Shown here: piece by piece, positions 1 through 8,940 of the stretch
Layout: every line of letters starts with the position of its first letter
How positions within the stretch are numbered: position 1 is the stretch's first letter
Assembly (NCBI RefSeq): GCF_000430885.1
Contig: NZ_AUMW01000003.1
Span: 124,001-188,000, forward strand
Direction: 5' to 3'
DNA length: 64,000 nt
Source of the DNA: Desulfotruncus alcoholivorax DSM 16058
GTDB lineage: Bacteria > Bacillota > Desulfotomaculia > Desulfotomaculales > Desulfallaceae
Position numbers and translations under genes: made by a program
Notes under the pieces: generated by a model
What the model was told of the DNA's origin: nothing
Database searches by the model: none
Seen by the model: the letters and a program-made list of their open reading frames with translations, nothing else

Positions 1-82
1 GTCATTGCGATCGCAGCGAAAGGGAGGTGTATCCCCTTTCCCATAAAAGAGATTGCTTCGTCGCTTCGCTCCTCGCAATGAC
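1..82. repeat. Palindromic intergenic repeat (MITE-like)
   Basis: The element begins with GTCATTGCGA and ends with its exact complement TCGCAATGAC, so the 82 bases have matching 10-base ends. Inside is a second complementary pair around CGCAGCGAA and TTCGTCGCTTCGC. It has no coding potential. Short repeats with GTCATTGCGA ends are scattered in many bacterial genomes; that this is one is inference. It may continue beyond the left edge of the window. It also contains GGTGTATCCCCTTTCC, which resembles the repeats near 12.07 and 28.45 kb. Confidence 0.65.
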
Positions 83-140
83 AAACTAACAATATGGTCA
101 TCTTTCTGCTGGTGACGCATTGCAGCTTGGAGGTCCAACG

Positions 141-170
141 AAAAGAAAAAGCGCGGGTTTAGCCCACGCT
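141..170 (-). terminator. Rho-independent terminator after uppP
   Basis: On the minus strand AGCGTGGG pairs with CCCGCGCT across a CTAAA loop (one G-T pair) and is followed by TTTTTCTTTT. It lies 26 bases past the uppP stop and ends the minus-strand gene series of this window. Confidence 0.8.
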
Positions 171-195
171 GTATTTATAAATATAACACTTTGAT

Positions 196-978
196 TTAAC
201 GCAAAAAGTAAACTCCGATTACAAACAGGCCGGCCAGCAGCCGGTACCAGATAAATATGGAAAAACTGCGGCGGGTCAGGTATTTTAAAAGAAATTTAAT
301 TGAGGCAAACCCTACTATCGCTGAAACGACTAGTCCAGTGATAAAATACACGTTAACATCGCTGGGCGATAAATCAATGGCTGTTTTTAATCCAGCCCCG
401 GCAATAATAGGAGTTGACAATAAAAACGAAAAACGAGCCGACGTTTCGCGATTTAAACCCATCAACCTGCCCGCCGTCATGGTAACACCTGAGCGTGAAA
501 CACCGGGAATGATGGCCAGAACCTGGGATATGCCAATAAAAAGGCTTTCTTTCAGCCCGATCATGCTCATGTTTTTGCCGGAATAAGAGCGCGTATCGGC
601 GAAATAAAGTATTACGCCTAAAATCATGAGCATGATACCAATTAACAGAGGGTTGCGAAAAATCGTTTCCGCATACCCTTCAAGCAGGTATCCGCCAATG
701 CCGCCTGGTATTGTGCTGATTATCAGTAACCAGAACAGCCTGCCTTCCATCGTGCTTTTAAATCTCAGGCCGTCACTGATCAAATTGATCCAATCACGCC
801 AGAAATATGCAATAACGGCAAACAGCGTACCTACGTGCAAAGCAACATCAAATTGCAGTCCGGCATCTTTCCATCCCATCAACCAGGGGACAAGTACCAG
901 GTGAGCTGAACTCGAAATAGGTAAAAACTCGCCCAGCCCCTGAACTATACCAAGTATGATGGCTTGTATAAAATCCAA
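196..978 (-). CDS. uppP: Undecaprenyl-diphosphatase UppP (BacA family)
   Basis: Integral membrane enzyme that removes a phosphate from undecaprenyl pyrophosphate, recycling the lipid carrier for peptidoglycan and wall polymers. The N-terminus carries the family motif GIVQGLGEFLPISSSAHL and the middle carries PGVSRSG, the two conserved active-site blocks; the rest is a series of hydrophobic helices. I place the start at a TTG (976-978) because AGGCAGGG lies just upstream and the protein then begins MDFIQAIILG, as in relatives, giving 260 residues. An in-frame ATG at 1015-1017 would add 13 residues but lacks a ribosome site. A terminator follows. UppS, which makes the substrate, is encoded at 36 kb. 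Confidence 0.93.
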   Translation of the reverse strand: MDFIQAIILGIVQGLGEFLPISSSAHLVLVPWLMGWKDAGLQFDVALHVGTLFAVIAYFWRDWINLISDGLRFKSTMEGRLFWLLIISTIPGGIGGYLLEGYAETIFRNPLLIGIMLMILGVILYFADTRSYSGKNMSMIGLKESLFIGISQVLAIIPGVSRSGVTMTAGRLMGLNRETSARFSFLLSTPIIAGAGLKTAIDLSPSDVNVYFITGLVVSAIVGFASIKFLLKYLTRRSFSIFIWYRLLAGLFVIGVYFLR

Positions 979-1058
979 TATTATCCCTGCCTTTTTAATT
1001 ATAATGAGCAGCATCATTATAACACAGGGACAGACTTTAAAACCAGAAAAGTATTAAT

Positions 1059-1283
1059 TTAATTTGCACAATCCGGGATGATTTGCGTTCCCGGCAATAA
1101 ATCTCCGCGTAAATAGTCATTAGGGTTTGTACTCAACAGCTGTACTATTTCCTCTTTTCCTGCGCTGTTTTTACGCACTATCGCGGGTACACCATTAACG
1201 GTTACTTTTCTATCTGATGAATGATCCATTTGATCAAGCCCGGCCAAAACAAGCTCTAATTGCATAGGTGTATAGAGAATCAT
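1059..1283 (-). CDS. ylzJ: YlzJ-like protein
   Basis: A 74-residue soluble protein of unknown function resembling the YlzJ family, seen from its start [13 protein letters not shown] and the C-terminal [11 protein letters not shown] stretch. In Bacillus subtilis ylzJ lies directly after tepA, and the same order holds here: its ATG overlaps the tepA stop by four bases (ATGA), indicating translational coupling. No catalytic motif is visible. The usual next gene in Bacillus, spoIIIE, is replaced here by uppP. Identification rests on short motif resemblance plus synteny. Confidence 0.8.
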   Translation of the reverse strand: MILYTPMQLELVLAGLDQMDHSSDRKVTVNGVPAIVRKNSAGKEEIVQLLSTNPNDYLRGDLLPGTQIIPDCAN

Positions 1284-2101
1284 TGCAGTGGTCCCTCATT
1301 TCTATGCTTTCTTTCATCCATCATGCAATTCAGCTTTTCCAGTGCCTTGCTAATGCCTCCGGTCTCATCGATTAGCCCGCAATCCACCGCTTCCTGCCCA
1401 ATAAGTACGGTGCCAATATCTCTAGCCAGCTCACCGGTACGGAACATTAGTTCTCGGAATTTGTCCTGGCTAATTTTAGAATGATGAGTAACAAATCTTA
1501 CTACACGATCCTGCATTTTATCGAGATACTCATAAGTTTGTGGCACCCCTATAACCAGACCGTTGAGCCTGATGGGATGGATAGTCATACTGGCAGTTTC
1601 AGCAATAAATGAATAATCCGTAGCCACTGCTATAGGCACCCCTATACTGTGGCCACCGCCAAGTACTACTGAAACTGTTGGCTTGGACAAGCTTGTTATC
1701 ATTTCGGCAATGGCCAGTCCGGCTTCAACATCACCGCCGACTGTATTTAAAATAATCAGTACACCTTCAATTTCAGGACTTTGCTCAATAGCCACCAGCT
1801 GGGGAATTAAATGCTCATATTTGGTTGTTTTATTCTGGGGCGGCAGTACTAGATGGCCTTCTATTTGCCCGACTATAGTTAAGCAATGGATATTGCTTTT
1901 AACTTCGGGCACTTGGGTAGATCCGATTTCTTTTACTGTATCCAAAGTATTTTTAGATTTGCCGGTTATTCTTGTTCTTTCAGCATTAGGGTCCTGGTTG
2001 GGATGTTCGTGATGCTCCGGATTTGTTTCCGGACCAGGTTGAGCTGGAGGTTGATATGGGAATATACCCGGAACTTGGTTAAAAGATTTGTAGTAAGACA
2101 T
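1280..2101 (-). CDS. tepA: ClpP-like protease TepA (translocation-enhancing protein)
   Basis: A 273-residue cytosolic serine protease of the ClpP/crotonase fold. Residues 1-65 are a polar, Pro/His-rich tail; the ClpP-like core follows. The nucleophile is probably Ser152 in GGGHSIGVP and the base His175 in MTIHP, spaced as in Clp[13 protein letters not shown] matches the oxyanion and substrate-binding strand. In Bacillus TepA is reported to aid protein export and to be linked to spore function. The start has GGAGAGG 7 bases upstream. It follows the RNase J gene after a terminator, so it may have its own promoter or be reached by read-through. Confidence 0.88.
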   Translation of the reverse strand: MSYYKSFNQVPGIFPYQPPAQPGPETNPEHHEHPNQDPNAERTRITGKSKNTLDTVKEIGSTQVPEVKSNIHCLTIVGQIEGHLVLPPQNKTTKYEHLIPQLVAIEQSPEIEGVLIILNTVGGDVEAGLAIAEMITSLSKPTVSVVLGGGHSIGVPIAVATDYSFIAETASMTIHPIRLNGLVIGVPQTYEYLDKMQDRVVRFVTHHSKISQDKFRELMFRTGELARDIGTVLIGQEAVDCGLIDETGGISKALEKLNCMMDERKHRNEGPLQ

Positions 2102-2159
2102 TGCTATCCTCTCCGTTTCTTTTATGTTGCCTAATGACTTTTAGTATTGTATCGAAGTA

Positions 2160-2190
2160 ATAAAAAAATACACGGTTATAGATCCGTGTA
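2160..2190 (-). terminator. Terminator after RNase J gene
   Basis: On the minus strand ATACACGGATCTATAACCGTGTAT forms a stem of about nine pairs followed by TTTTTTTA. It lies between the RNase J stop and the tepA start, so it separates the two genes. Confidence 0.8.
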
Positions 2191-2213
2191 TTTTTAGCAA
2201 GAAATCTTGATGA

Positions 2214-3878
2214 TTATATTTCCATGATGATTGGTAAAATCATTGGCCTTCTTCTGGTTTTCTCGTAAAGGAACCTACTTAAATCGTCTCTGACCATAGA
2301 CTTAATTGAAGCCCACTCGGACATTTTTTTGGCTGAACATTTATCAAGCGCTAATTTAACCTTTCCTTTAGCATCTTCCATCAATTCTTCAGATTCTCTA
2401 ACGTACACAAAACCACGTGATACAATGTCCGGTCCGGATATAATCTGTCCACTTTCTTTGCTGATAGTCACCACAACGATCAATATCCCGTCCTGAGATA
2501 ACTGACGCCTGTCACGCAGCACAATATTGCCGACATCGCCTACGCCAAGGCCGTCTACAAGTACCCTTCCCGCGGTAACTCTACCCGCAAGACGCCCGCT
2601 GCGCCTGCTTAGCTCCAGAACCTGACCGTTTTCCGCCACAAATATGTTGCTTTCGGGAATGCCCATTTCCCGCGCCAACCTGGCATGTTTAATCAGCATC
2701 CGGTATTCACCGTGCACCGGGATAAAAAATTTGGGCTTTACTAAATTAATCATCAACTTCAGTTCTTCCTGGCTGGGATGCCCGCTAACATGAATACCGG
2801 AAACAGCTTCATAAATAACATTTGCACCCAGCTTAAAGAGCTGGTCAATAACCCGGGCTACCAGTTTTTCATTACCCGGTATGGGTGTGGCGGATATTAT
2901 TATTGTATCACCCGGCATAATCTCTACCTGCCGGTGGTCTCTGCTTGCCATTCTGGTCAGCGCGCTCATTGGTTCGCCCTGGCTTCCGGTTGTAAGATAA
3001 ACCACCTGGTTTCTGGGCAACCTGCCCGCTTCGTCCAGTTCAATCAAAATATCTTCAGGCACCTTAAGGTAACCGAGTTCCCGGGCAATATTTACCACGT
3101 TAACCATGCTTCGCCCAACCACAGCTACCTTTCTCTTATAACGATAAGCAGTAGTTATAGCTTGTTGCAACCTGTGGACGTTAGATGCAAATGTCGCCAC
3201 GATAATTCTCTCATTTGCTTGCCTGAAGCTGTCGTCAAAAGTTTGCCCTACAACCTTTTCCGATAGAGTATACCCGGGTCTCTCGACATTTGTGCTGTCA
3301 CTTAGCAGCACCAGTACACCCTTTTCACCCAATTGAGCCAACCGGTTAAAATCCGTCACTTCTCCGTCAACTGGCGTTTGATCCAGTTTAAAGTCTCCTG
3401 TATGTACAATAACCCCCACAGGAGTCTCTATTGCCAGTGACACGGCGTCGGGTATGCTGTGAGAAACACGTATAAATTCAATTTTAAACGGCCCTATGGA
3501 AATTATATCCCGGGGTTTGACGCAATAAAGCTTAGCTTCATCGACCATTTGCCGTTCGCGTAATTTTTCCTTTAAAATGCCAAGTGTGAGCCTGGTTCCA
3601 TAAACCGGCACATTTAACTCTCTCAGCACATAAGGCAATGCTCCTATGTGATCCTCGTGACCATGCGTCAACACTATTCCCCTGACAATATTTTTATTCT
3701 CTAAAAGATAGGTGATATCAGGAATCACCATATCTATCCCCAGTAGATCCTCTTCCGGAAACATCAGCCCAGAATCAATTACCAGAATATTTTCCCCGTA
3801 TCTCACCACCATCATGTTTTTCCCGATCTCACCAAGTCCCCCGAGGGGGACTATGTAAAGCTTGGGTTCTCTTACCAT
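2214..3878 (-). CDS. rnj: Ribonuclease J
   Basis: Metallo-beta-lactamase/beta-CASP ribonuclease that degrades and matures RNA in the cytoplasm, acting as a 5'-3' exonuclease and endonuclease. The zinc motif HGHEDH is at residues 72-77, the conserved Asp in HTGDFKLD near 160, and the beta-CASP and C-terminal metal histidines follow (PVHGEYRMLIKHA). Length 554 matches the family. The ATG has GGGAGGTG upstream. It lies after dapA, where Bacillus has rnjB (ymfA), but sequence alone does not tell RNase J1 from J2, so I use the generic symbol. It has a strong promoter of its own about 120 bases upstream. Confidence 0.95.
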   Translation of the reverse strand: MVREPKLYIVPLGGLGEIGKNMMVVRYGENILVIDSGLMFPEEDLLGIDMVIPDITYLLENKNIVRGIVLTHGHEDHIGALPYVLRELNVPVYGTRLTLGILKEKLRERQMVDEAKLYCVKPRDIISIGPFKIEFIRVSHSIPDAVSLAIETPVGVIVHTGDFKLDQTPVDGEVTDFNRLAQLGEKGVLVLLSDSTNVERPGYTLSEKVVGQTFDDSFRQANERIIVATFASNVHRLQQAITTAYRYKRKVAVVGRSMVNVVNIARELGYLKVPEDILIELDEAGRLPRNQVVYLTTGSQGEPMSALTRMASRDHRQVEIMPGDTIIISATPIPGNEKLVARVIDQLFKLGANVIYEAVSGIHVSGHPSQEELKLMINLVKPKFFIPVHGEYRMLIKHARLAREMGIPESNIFVAENGQVLELSRRSGRLAGRVTAGRVLVDGLGVGDVGNIVLRDRRQLSQDGILIVVVTISKESGQIISGPDIVSRGFVYVRESEELMEDAKGKVKLALDKCSAKKMSEWASIKSMVRDDLSRFLYEKTRRRPMILPIIMEI

Positions 3879-3995
3879 ATTACACCTCCCTCAATTCACT
3901 GAAAAATAATTATAACCATCTAAACCGGTGAGAAGCAGAAGAAGGCGGGAAAATATTCATTTTTGAAAGCAATCCGTTCTAAAACTTGCTAGTAC

Positions 3996-4024
3996 ATTAT
4001 ACTGTATCTTATTCTTTTGAACAA
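3996..4024 (-). promoter_or_regulatory. Sigma-A-type promoter for RNase J
   Basis: Read on the minus strand: TTGTTC, a 17-base spacer, then a perfect TATAAT. It lies between dapA and the RNase J start and points at RNase J, leaving a leader of about 110 bases. Confidence 0.65.
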
Positions 4025-4050
4025 GAAGCTTGGAAAATACTTTATTTTTG

Positions 4051-4078
4051 GAAAACAAAAGGAGCCTGTTTTGGCTCC
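4051..4078 (-). terminator. Terminator after dapA
   Basis: On the minus strand GGAGCC, a loop AAAACA, GGCTCC, then TTTTGTTTTCC. It ends the dapB-dpaA-dpaB-asd-dapG-dapA series. Confidence 0.8.
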
Positions 4079-4126
4079 ATAAATCCATTCATAATAAATA
4101 TATTTACCTGTTCAAAAAAAATCATG

Positions 4127-5011
4127 CTATATAAGTTTGGCTTCGGAAAGAGTTTTCTTAATCATATCTTTTTCAGCCTGAGTCGCCTCAACCAGTGGTA
4201 ACCTCGGGCCGCCTACTTGCCAGCCAAGCATATTAAGCGCAGCTTTAAGCGGCACAGGGTTGGAGGTGATAAAAAGAGTTTTAAAAACCGGGAACAAACT
4301 GCTGTGAATTTTTGTAGCAATTGTAACGTTTCCAGAATTAAAAGCATTAATCATTTCCTGTAACTGGGGGCCGACAATATGCGACGCCACGCTGACAACT
4401 CCTTTACCGCCCAGCGCAAGAATCGGCAAAGTTAAAGAATCGTCACCACTATAAATGGCAAAATGATCAGGAAGATTCCGCCGCAGTTCGCTAACCTGAT
4501 CAAGACTTCCTGATGCCTCTTTTATAGCGACAATATTCTCAATTGCGGAAAGCCTTACCACCGTTTGGGGCAGCAGGTTCGATGCTGTCCTTCCCGGCAC
4601 ATTATACAGCATAACCGGTAGATTTGTACTTTCAGCAATGGTTTTAAAATGCTGGTATAAACCTTCTTGCGACGGCTTATTGTAGTAAGGGCAAACCAAC
4701 ATAATGCCATCTGCGCCGAGTTTTTCAGCCACTTGAGTCAGCGCAATGCTGTCCGCTGTGTTATTACTGCCGGTTCCAGCAATCACTACAGCGTCACCGC
4801 CAATTTCTTCAACCACTACGCGAAAAAGTTCAATTTTTTCTTCCTTGCTTAATGTAGGTGACTCGCCAGTGGTGCCGGCTACAACCAGACCGTCGGTACC
4901 AGATTGCACAAGATGGTGGGCCAATTTTTTAACCTGGTCATAATCTACGGTCATGTCGCTTTTAAAAGGGGTTATCATGGCGGTTAAAACTCGCCCAAGA
5001 TCAATTGCCAA
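4127..5011 (-). CDS. dapA: 4-hydroxy-tetrahydrodipicolinate synthase
   Basis: Condenses pyruvate with aspartate semialdehyde, the first committed step to diaminopimelate, lysine and, in spores, dipicolinate. It is a TIM-barrel aldolase: the Schiff-base lysine lies in IVAIKEASG, the catalytic tyrosine in LYNVPGRT, and the GTTGE phosphate-type loop near residue 48. I choose a TTG start (5009-5011) giving [16 protein letters not shown], which lines up with Bacillus DapA; GGAAGGTGA sits at the right distance. An in-frame GTG three codons earlier lies against the ribosome site and is less likely. It is the last gene of the dap/dpa series, followed by a terminator. Confidence 0.95.
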   Translation of the reverse strand: MAIDLGRVLTAMITPFKSDMTVDYDQVKKLAHHLVQSGTDGLVVAGTTGESPTLSKEEKIELFRVVVEEIGGDAVVIAGTGSNNTADSIALTQVAEKLGADGIMLVCPYYNKPSQEGLYQHFKTIAESTNLPVMLYNVPGRTASNLLPQTVVRLSAIENIVAIKEASGSLDQVSELRRNLPDHFAIYSGDDSLTLPILALGGKGVVSVASHIVGPQLQEMINAFNSGNVTIATKIHSSLFPVFKTLFITSNPVPLKAALNMLGWQVGGPRLPLVEATQAEKDMIKKTLSEAKLI

Positions 5012-5047
5012 TACTTTCACCTTCCTTTTTTATCAAACAATATCCGC

Positions 5048-6274
5048 CTACTGGCCTAATTTAAATTGCCTGTGCAAAGCTATAACGGCCTTTTCCATAT
5101 CCTCACGCCTGACAAGAACCCAAACCGTAGTGTGCGAATCATTACATTGCAGTATTTGTATATCTTCCTTGGTTAATGCTTCTACGATATCTGCAATAAC
5201 CCCCGGCACCCCGGACATTCCCGCCCCGACCGCGGAAACCTTGGCGCACCCGGTTATCATTTCCGGCACATATCCTGTATTCTCCAGAACTTTTACGGTT
5301 TTATCGGCCAAGTCATCCTTCACTGTAAACAATACAAACTCAGAAAGCAGGTTAATAAAGTCAATGCTTATTCCCGCCAACGCTAAGGCTCTGAACACAC
5401 GCCGCTGCTGCTTTAGACCTTCAATTCCGGTTTCGATGCTGACTTTAAACTGGGCAATGCCCGATATATATGTTATACCGGTTATTATCCTGTCCCTGGT
5501 AATATCAATTGTTCCTTTATAAGCTTCACCGGACGTGGTTACAAGAGTGCCGGGTGAATCAGTAAACGTTGAACGAACGCGTAACGGGATCCCTTTTTGC
5601 ATAGCGATTTCAACCGCGCGTGGGTGGACCACCTTGGCGCCCTCGTGAGCCAAATGACAAATTTCATCATAAGTAATCACATCAAGCGCCTTGGCTTCTT
5701 TGACAATGCGTGGATCAGCTGTCATAATGCCTTCCACATCGGTATATATATCAACGCAAACAGCATTTAAGGCAACTCCAAGGGCCGCAGCCGTTGTATC
5801 ACTGCCACCGCGGCCAAGTGTGGTGATATCGCCATCCTCGGTTACCCCCTGGAACCCCGCTACAACTACTATATACCCTTCTTGTGCAAATTTGGTTAAT
5901 TTTTGTGGCTGAACCTTTAAGATTCGAGCCTCGGAAAACTTATTGTCCGTAATAATGCCGGCTTGGGCGCCTGTCAAAAAAACAGCCGGATGACCCATGC
6001 TTTGTAAAGTAGCCACCATGATAATACCTGATATAATCTCACCGCAAGACATCAGCAAATCCATTTCACGATTTGGAAGCTCGCGGTAGGACTGGCTGAC
6101 AAGGTTTATCAACGTGTCTGTGGCATATGGATCGCCTTTCCGTCCTATGGCCGAAACAACCACAACGGGCATATGACCCTCTTCTTTGGCCGCGATTACT
6201 TTATTTGCAGCTCTCTCCCTAAGATCGACATCAACCAGTGAAGTTCCGCCGAACTTAAGCACCACAAATTTCAT
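5048..6274 (-). CDS. dapG: Aspartate kinase (DapG-type)
   Basis: Phosphorylates aspartate, the entry step of the aspartate family. The kinase domain begins MKFVVLKFGGTS and contains TTLGRGGSDTTAAALG; two ACT regulatory domains fill the C-terminal third. The start is the ATG at 6272-6274, with AGAGGTAG six bases upstream; a longer in-frame reading has no ribosome site. Length is 408. It starts five bases after the asd stop, as in the Bacillus asd-dapG pair. Bacillus DapG is the diaminopimelate-inhibited isozyme that supplies wall and spore synthesis; the same role is inferred here from position, while feedback specificity cannot be read from sequence. Confidence 0.94.
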   Translation of the reverse strand: MKFVVLKFGGTSLVDVDLRERAANKVIAAKEEGHMPVVVVSAIGRKGDPYATDTLINLVSQSYRELPNREMDLLMSCGEIISGIIMVATLQSMGHPAVFLTGAQAGIITDNKFSEARILKVQPQKLTKFAQEGYIVVVAGFQGVTEDGDITTLGRGGSDTTAAALGVALNAVCVDIYTDVEGIMTADPRIVKEAKALDVITYDEICHLAHEGAKVVHPRAVEIAMQKGIPLRVRSTFTDSPGTLVTTSGEAYKGTIDITRDRIITGITYISGIAQFKVSIETGIEGLKQQRRVFRALALAGISIDFINLLSEFVLFTVKDDLADKTVKVLENTGYVPEMITGCAKVSAVGAGMSGVPGVIADIVEALTKEDIQILQCNDSHTTVWVLVRREDMEKAVIALHRQFKLGQ

Positions 6275-6279
6275 TGAAA

Positions 6280-7299
6280 CTACCTCTTTCCAAGGCAACC
6301 ATATTTGATAACAAGCTCAGCGATTTGAACCGCGTTGGTAGCCGCCCCTTTGCGCAGCTGGTCGGCGACCACCCATATATTCAACGCATTGTCCAAGGAA
6401 TTGTCTTCCCTGACTCTACCCACGAATATCTCATCGTGGTTGGAAGAGAAAAGCGGCATTGGATATTTTTTATTGGCCGGGTCATCTTCTAAAATAATTC
6501 CGGGAAACTTTGCCAATACCTCCTTTGCCTCGGCCGCCGTCATCTTCCGCTTAGTTTCAACGTTTATTGATTCCGAATGGCTTCTGTAAACCGGAACCCT
6601 TACCGTGGTTGCTGTTATACCAATGGTCTCGTCATGCATTATTTTACGAGTTTCTTTAACCATTTTCCATTCCTCTTTGGTATAATCCATTTCCTGGAAC
6701 ACATCAATATGAGGTATCAGGTTAAAGGCTATCTGGTATTGAAACTTGGATGGTACAACCTCGTCACCGGCCAGTACCGCCTTTGTATGCTCCGTTAATT
6801 CGGAAATGCCTTCTGCTCCGGCACCGCTAACAGCCTGGTACGTTGAGACAACAACGCGCTTAATCCCTGCCGCATCATAAATGGCTTTTAATGGCACAAC
6901 CATAATTATTGTAGAACAATTGGGATTGGCGATAATACCTTTATGCCATTTTACATCTTCCGGGTTTACTTCAGGCACAACCAGTGGAACTTCCGGGTCC
7001 AGGCGAAAATGACTGCTGTTATCAATAACCACAACACCTTTTTCAGCGGCAAGCGGCCCAAATTCCTTACTGGCTGCGCCACCAGCAAACAAGGCTATAT
7101 CCATCCCATCAAATGAAGACGGGGTAGTTTCCTCCACCTTATACGTATTGCCCTTGAAGAGCATTTCCTTGCCGGCGGAACGGGAAGTGGCGCAGAGTTT
7201 TAGATCCCCTACAGGAAAATTTCTTTCTTCCAGCACTTGTAATATTTCCTGTCCTACTGCACCGGACGCGCCAACAACAACTACTTTATACTGAGCCAT
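6280..7299 (-). CDS. asd: Aspartate-semialdehyde dehydrogenase
   Basis: NADPH-dependent reduction of aspartyl phosphate to aspartate semialdehyde, the branch point to lysine, threonine and methionine. The Rossmann start VVVGASGAVGQEI is intact and the acyl-enzyme cysteine is Cys128 in NPNCST. Length 339 is typical. It stands between dpaB and dapG, so kinase, dehydrogenase and DapA, which act in sequence, are cotranscribed with the spore dipicolinate genes. Confidence 0.95.
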   Translation of the reverse strand: MAQYKVVVVGASGAVGQEILQVLEERNFPVGDLKLCATSRSAGKEMLFKGNTYKVEETTPSSFDGMDIALFAGGAASKEFGPLAAEKGVVVIDNSSHFRLDPEVPLVVPEVNPEDVKWHKGIIANPNCSTIIMVVPLKAIYDAAGIKRVVVSTYQAVSGAGAEGISELTEHTKAVLAGDEVVPSKFQYQIAFNLIPHIDVFQEMDYTKEEWKMVKETRKIMHDETIGITATTVRVPVYRSHSESINVETKRKMTAAEAKEVLAKFPGIILEDDPANKKYPMPLFSSNHDEIFVGRVREDNSLDNALNIWVVADQLRKGAATNAVQIAELVIKYGCLGKR

Positions 7300-7352
7300 T
7301 TCTTATCCCTCCATTTTATTATTATTAAAGCCCCCGCCGGCTACCTGCATCA

Positions 7353-7937
7353 TTAATAACTGATCAAGATGGGCTGTATTTGTTTGCCCTGCAGGGCATA
7401 TTCAATGGTTTCCACTAAATATTCAATCTTGGCCTTCAATGAATTTGGCTTGCCGGCTGGACTATCCTGCCCGAACGGAACCATGTAAATATTCTTGGTA
7501 TTTAGTAATAACCCAATATTTTTGGCGTTCATGCTAAGTCCGTCGTTAGTGGATATCGCCAGCACCACCGGACGCTGGTTGCGCAAATGCGCTTTAATAG
7601 CCATTAATACCGGCCCGTCGGTTATACCGTTGGCTAATTTAGCCAAAGTATTGCCGGTACAGGGGGCAACCACCAAAATATCCAGTAATTTCTCCGGACC
7701 AATGGGTTCTGCCCCTACGATACTCTTTACTATTTTTTCTTCTGTTACTTCCTTAATTCGTTCTTTCCAAAAATCCGTTGTTCCGAATCGAGTATCAGTT
7801 TCATTTACGGAACCACTAATAATAGGATACAGGATGGCTCCCTCATCAGCAACCTTTTTCATCTCCACAATAACTTCTTCAAGTGTACAATGTGAGCCCG
7901 TTAAGGCAAAACCAACTTTTTTGCCTTTTAACCGCAT
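7353..7937 (-). CDS. dpaB: Dipicolinate synthase subunit B
   Basis: Flavoprotein-like subunit (SpoVFB) of the enzyme that oxidises the DapA product to dipicolinic acid, the major spore-core solute, made in the mother cell. The start KKVGFALTGSHCTLEEV and the VVAPCTGNTLAKLANG block are typical of the flavoprotein family of DpaB. Length 194 matches. It lies 30 bases after dpaA and just before asd, exactly as in Bacillus spoVF. Its presence is strong evidence for endospore formation. Confidence 0.94.
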   Translation of the reverse strand: MRLKGKKVGFALTGSHCTLEEVIVEMKKVADEGAILYPIISGSVNETDTRFGTTDFWKERIKEVTEEKIVKSIVGAEPIGPEKLLDILVVAPCTGNTLAKLANGITDGPVLMAIKAHLRNQRPVVLAISTNDGLSMNAKNIGLLLNTKNIYMVPFGQDSPAGKPNSLKAKIEYLVETIEYALQGKQIQPILISY

Positions 7938-7967
7938 AATACAAGCACCTCCCAGGAAAACGAAAAA

Positions 7968-8849
7968 CTACTTTTTAACCCTTTGCACTAATTCCCGCGG
8001 CACCACCCGGGCCAAAATCATACCCGCCGTTTTGGGAGCAACTTTACCGGGCAAACCCGGGGCTAATATAGCCTCAATTCCCAATTCCCGGGCTTTGTCA
8101 AAATCAGTGCCGCCAGGAGTAGACGCAAGGTCGATAATCAGGGTTTTCGCCGGTAGCCTTGAAAGAATGCTTTGATCGATTACCATTACGGGAACGGTAT
8201 TAAAGATTACATCCACATCTTTTATGCAATTAACCAGTTCTTTAAAATCACCGGCTAATGCTCCCATTGCTATTGCTCTGGCCTGCTGTGCAGGGTTTCG
8301 GGCGATTACCGTTGTTTTGGCATGCATGGCCAAAAGCAATTGCGCCAGCGTCTGGCCGGTCCGCCCAAAACCAAGTACCACTGCGTTACATCCGTGAATG
8401 GTAACGGGCATTTTTTCCATGGCTATTTGCAACGCACCTTCTGCTGATGGAATTGCATTTAGAATAGCTACCTCATCAAGTTTCATTAATTCAACCAGTT
8501 CCAGCCCCAATTCGCTGGTTAATTCACGCAATGGTTGCCTGGCCAGGCCAACAAATACTGGTGTCCCGCTCGGTAGTAATCCCATTAATTCCCTGGTGAT
8601 GATCAACTGTTGTTCCAGGTAGACAGCATGTAATCGCATTTGATCATTTACACCTGGAACTGGCAGAATCAAGGCATCTACTCCCAGAATACATTCTCGG
8701 GGATCCCGGTGTAATACGATGTTTTTACCTTCAGCAGGTAAACCAAAGGTATTGACTATTGCACCGGCATTGGATAAGTACTCTGCTAACACAATTTCCC
8801 TGGCATCCCCGCCCATAATAGCTACAGATAAATCGTTCAAACCCTGCAA
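7968..8849 (-). CDS. dpaA: Dipicolinate synthase subunit A
   Basis: NAD(P)-binding subunit (SpoVFA) of dipicolinate synthase. Two Rossmann-like regions are visible: an N-terminal one (VAIMGGDAREIVLAEYL) and a central VVLGFGRTGQTLAQLLL. Length 293 fits the family. The start is a TTG with GGAAGGGG about ten bases ahead; the exact start is not certain. It forms a complex with DpaB, encoded next. The combination dapB-dpaA-dpaB places dipicolinate synthesis beside the competing DapB reduction of the same intermediate. Confidence 0.94.
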   Translation of the reverse strand: MQGLNDLSVAIMGGDAREIVLAEYLSNAGAIVNTFGLPAEGKNIVLHRDPRECILGVDALILPVPGVNDQMRLHAVYLEQQLIITRELMGLLPSGTPVFVGLARQPLRELTSELGLELVELMKLDEVAILNAIPSAEGALQIAMEKMPVTIHGCNAVVLGFGRTGQTLAQLLLAMHAKTTVIARNPAQQARAIAMGALAGDFKELVNCIKDVDVIFNTVPVMVIDQSILSRLPAKTLIIDLASTPGGTDFDKARELGIEAILAPGLPGKVAPKTAGMILARVVPRELVQRVKK

Positions 8850-8940
8850 GGACGGCCAACCCCTTCCTCAAACCTCTTGTACTTACACCAGTATATGAAG
8901 AGTTTGATTTTAAGGTGCTTGTATGTAATTGGTGGGAATA

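Noticed and set aside
2778-3266. A 162-codon plus-strand frame opposite RNase J
   Set aside because: Antisense shadow of the beta-CASP coding region without translation signals.
7495-8175. A 226-codon plus-strand frame
   Set aside because: It overlaps dpaB and dpaA on the opposite strand and has no recognisable protein features.
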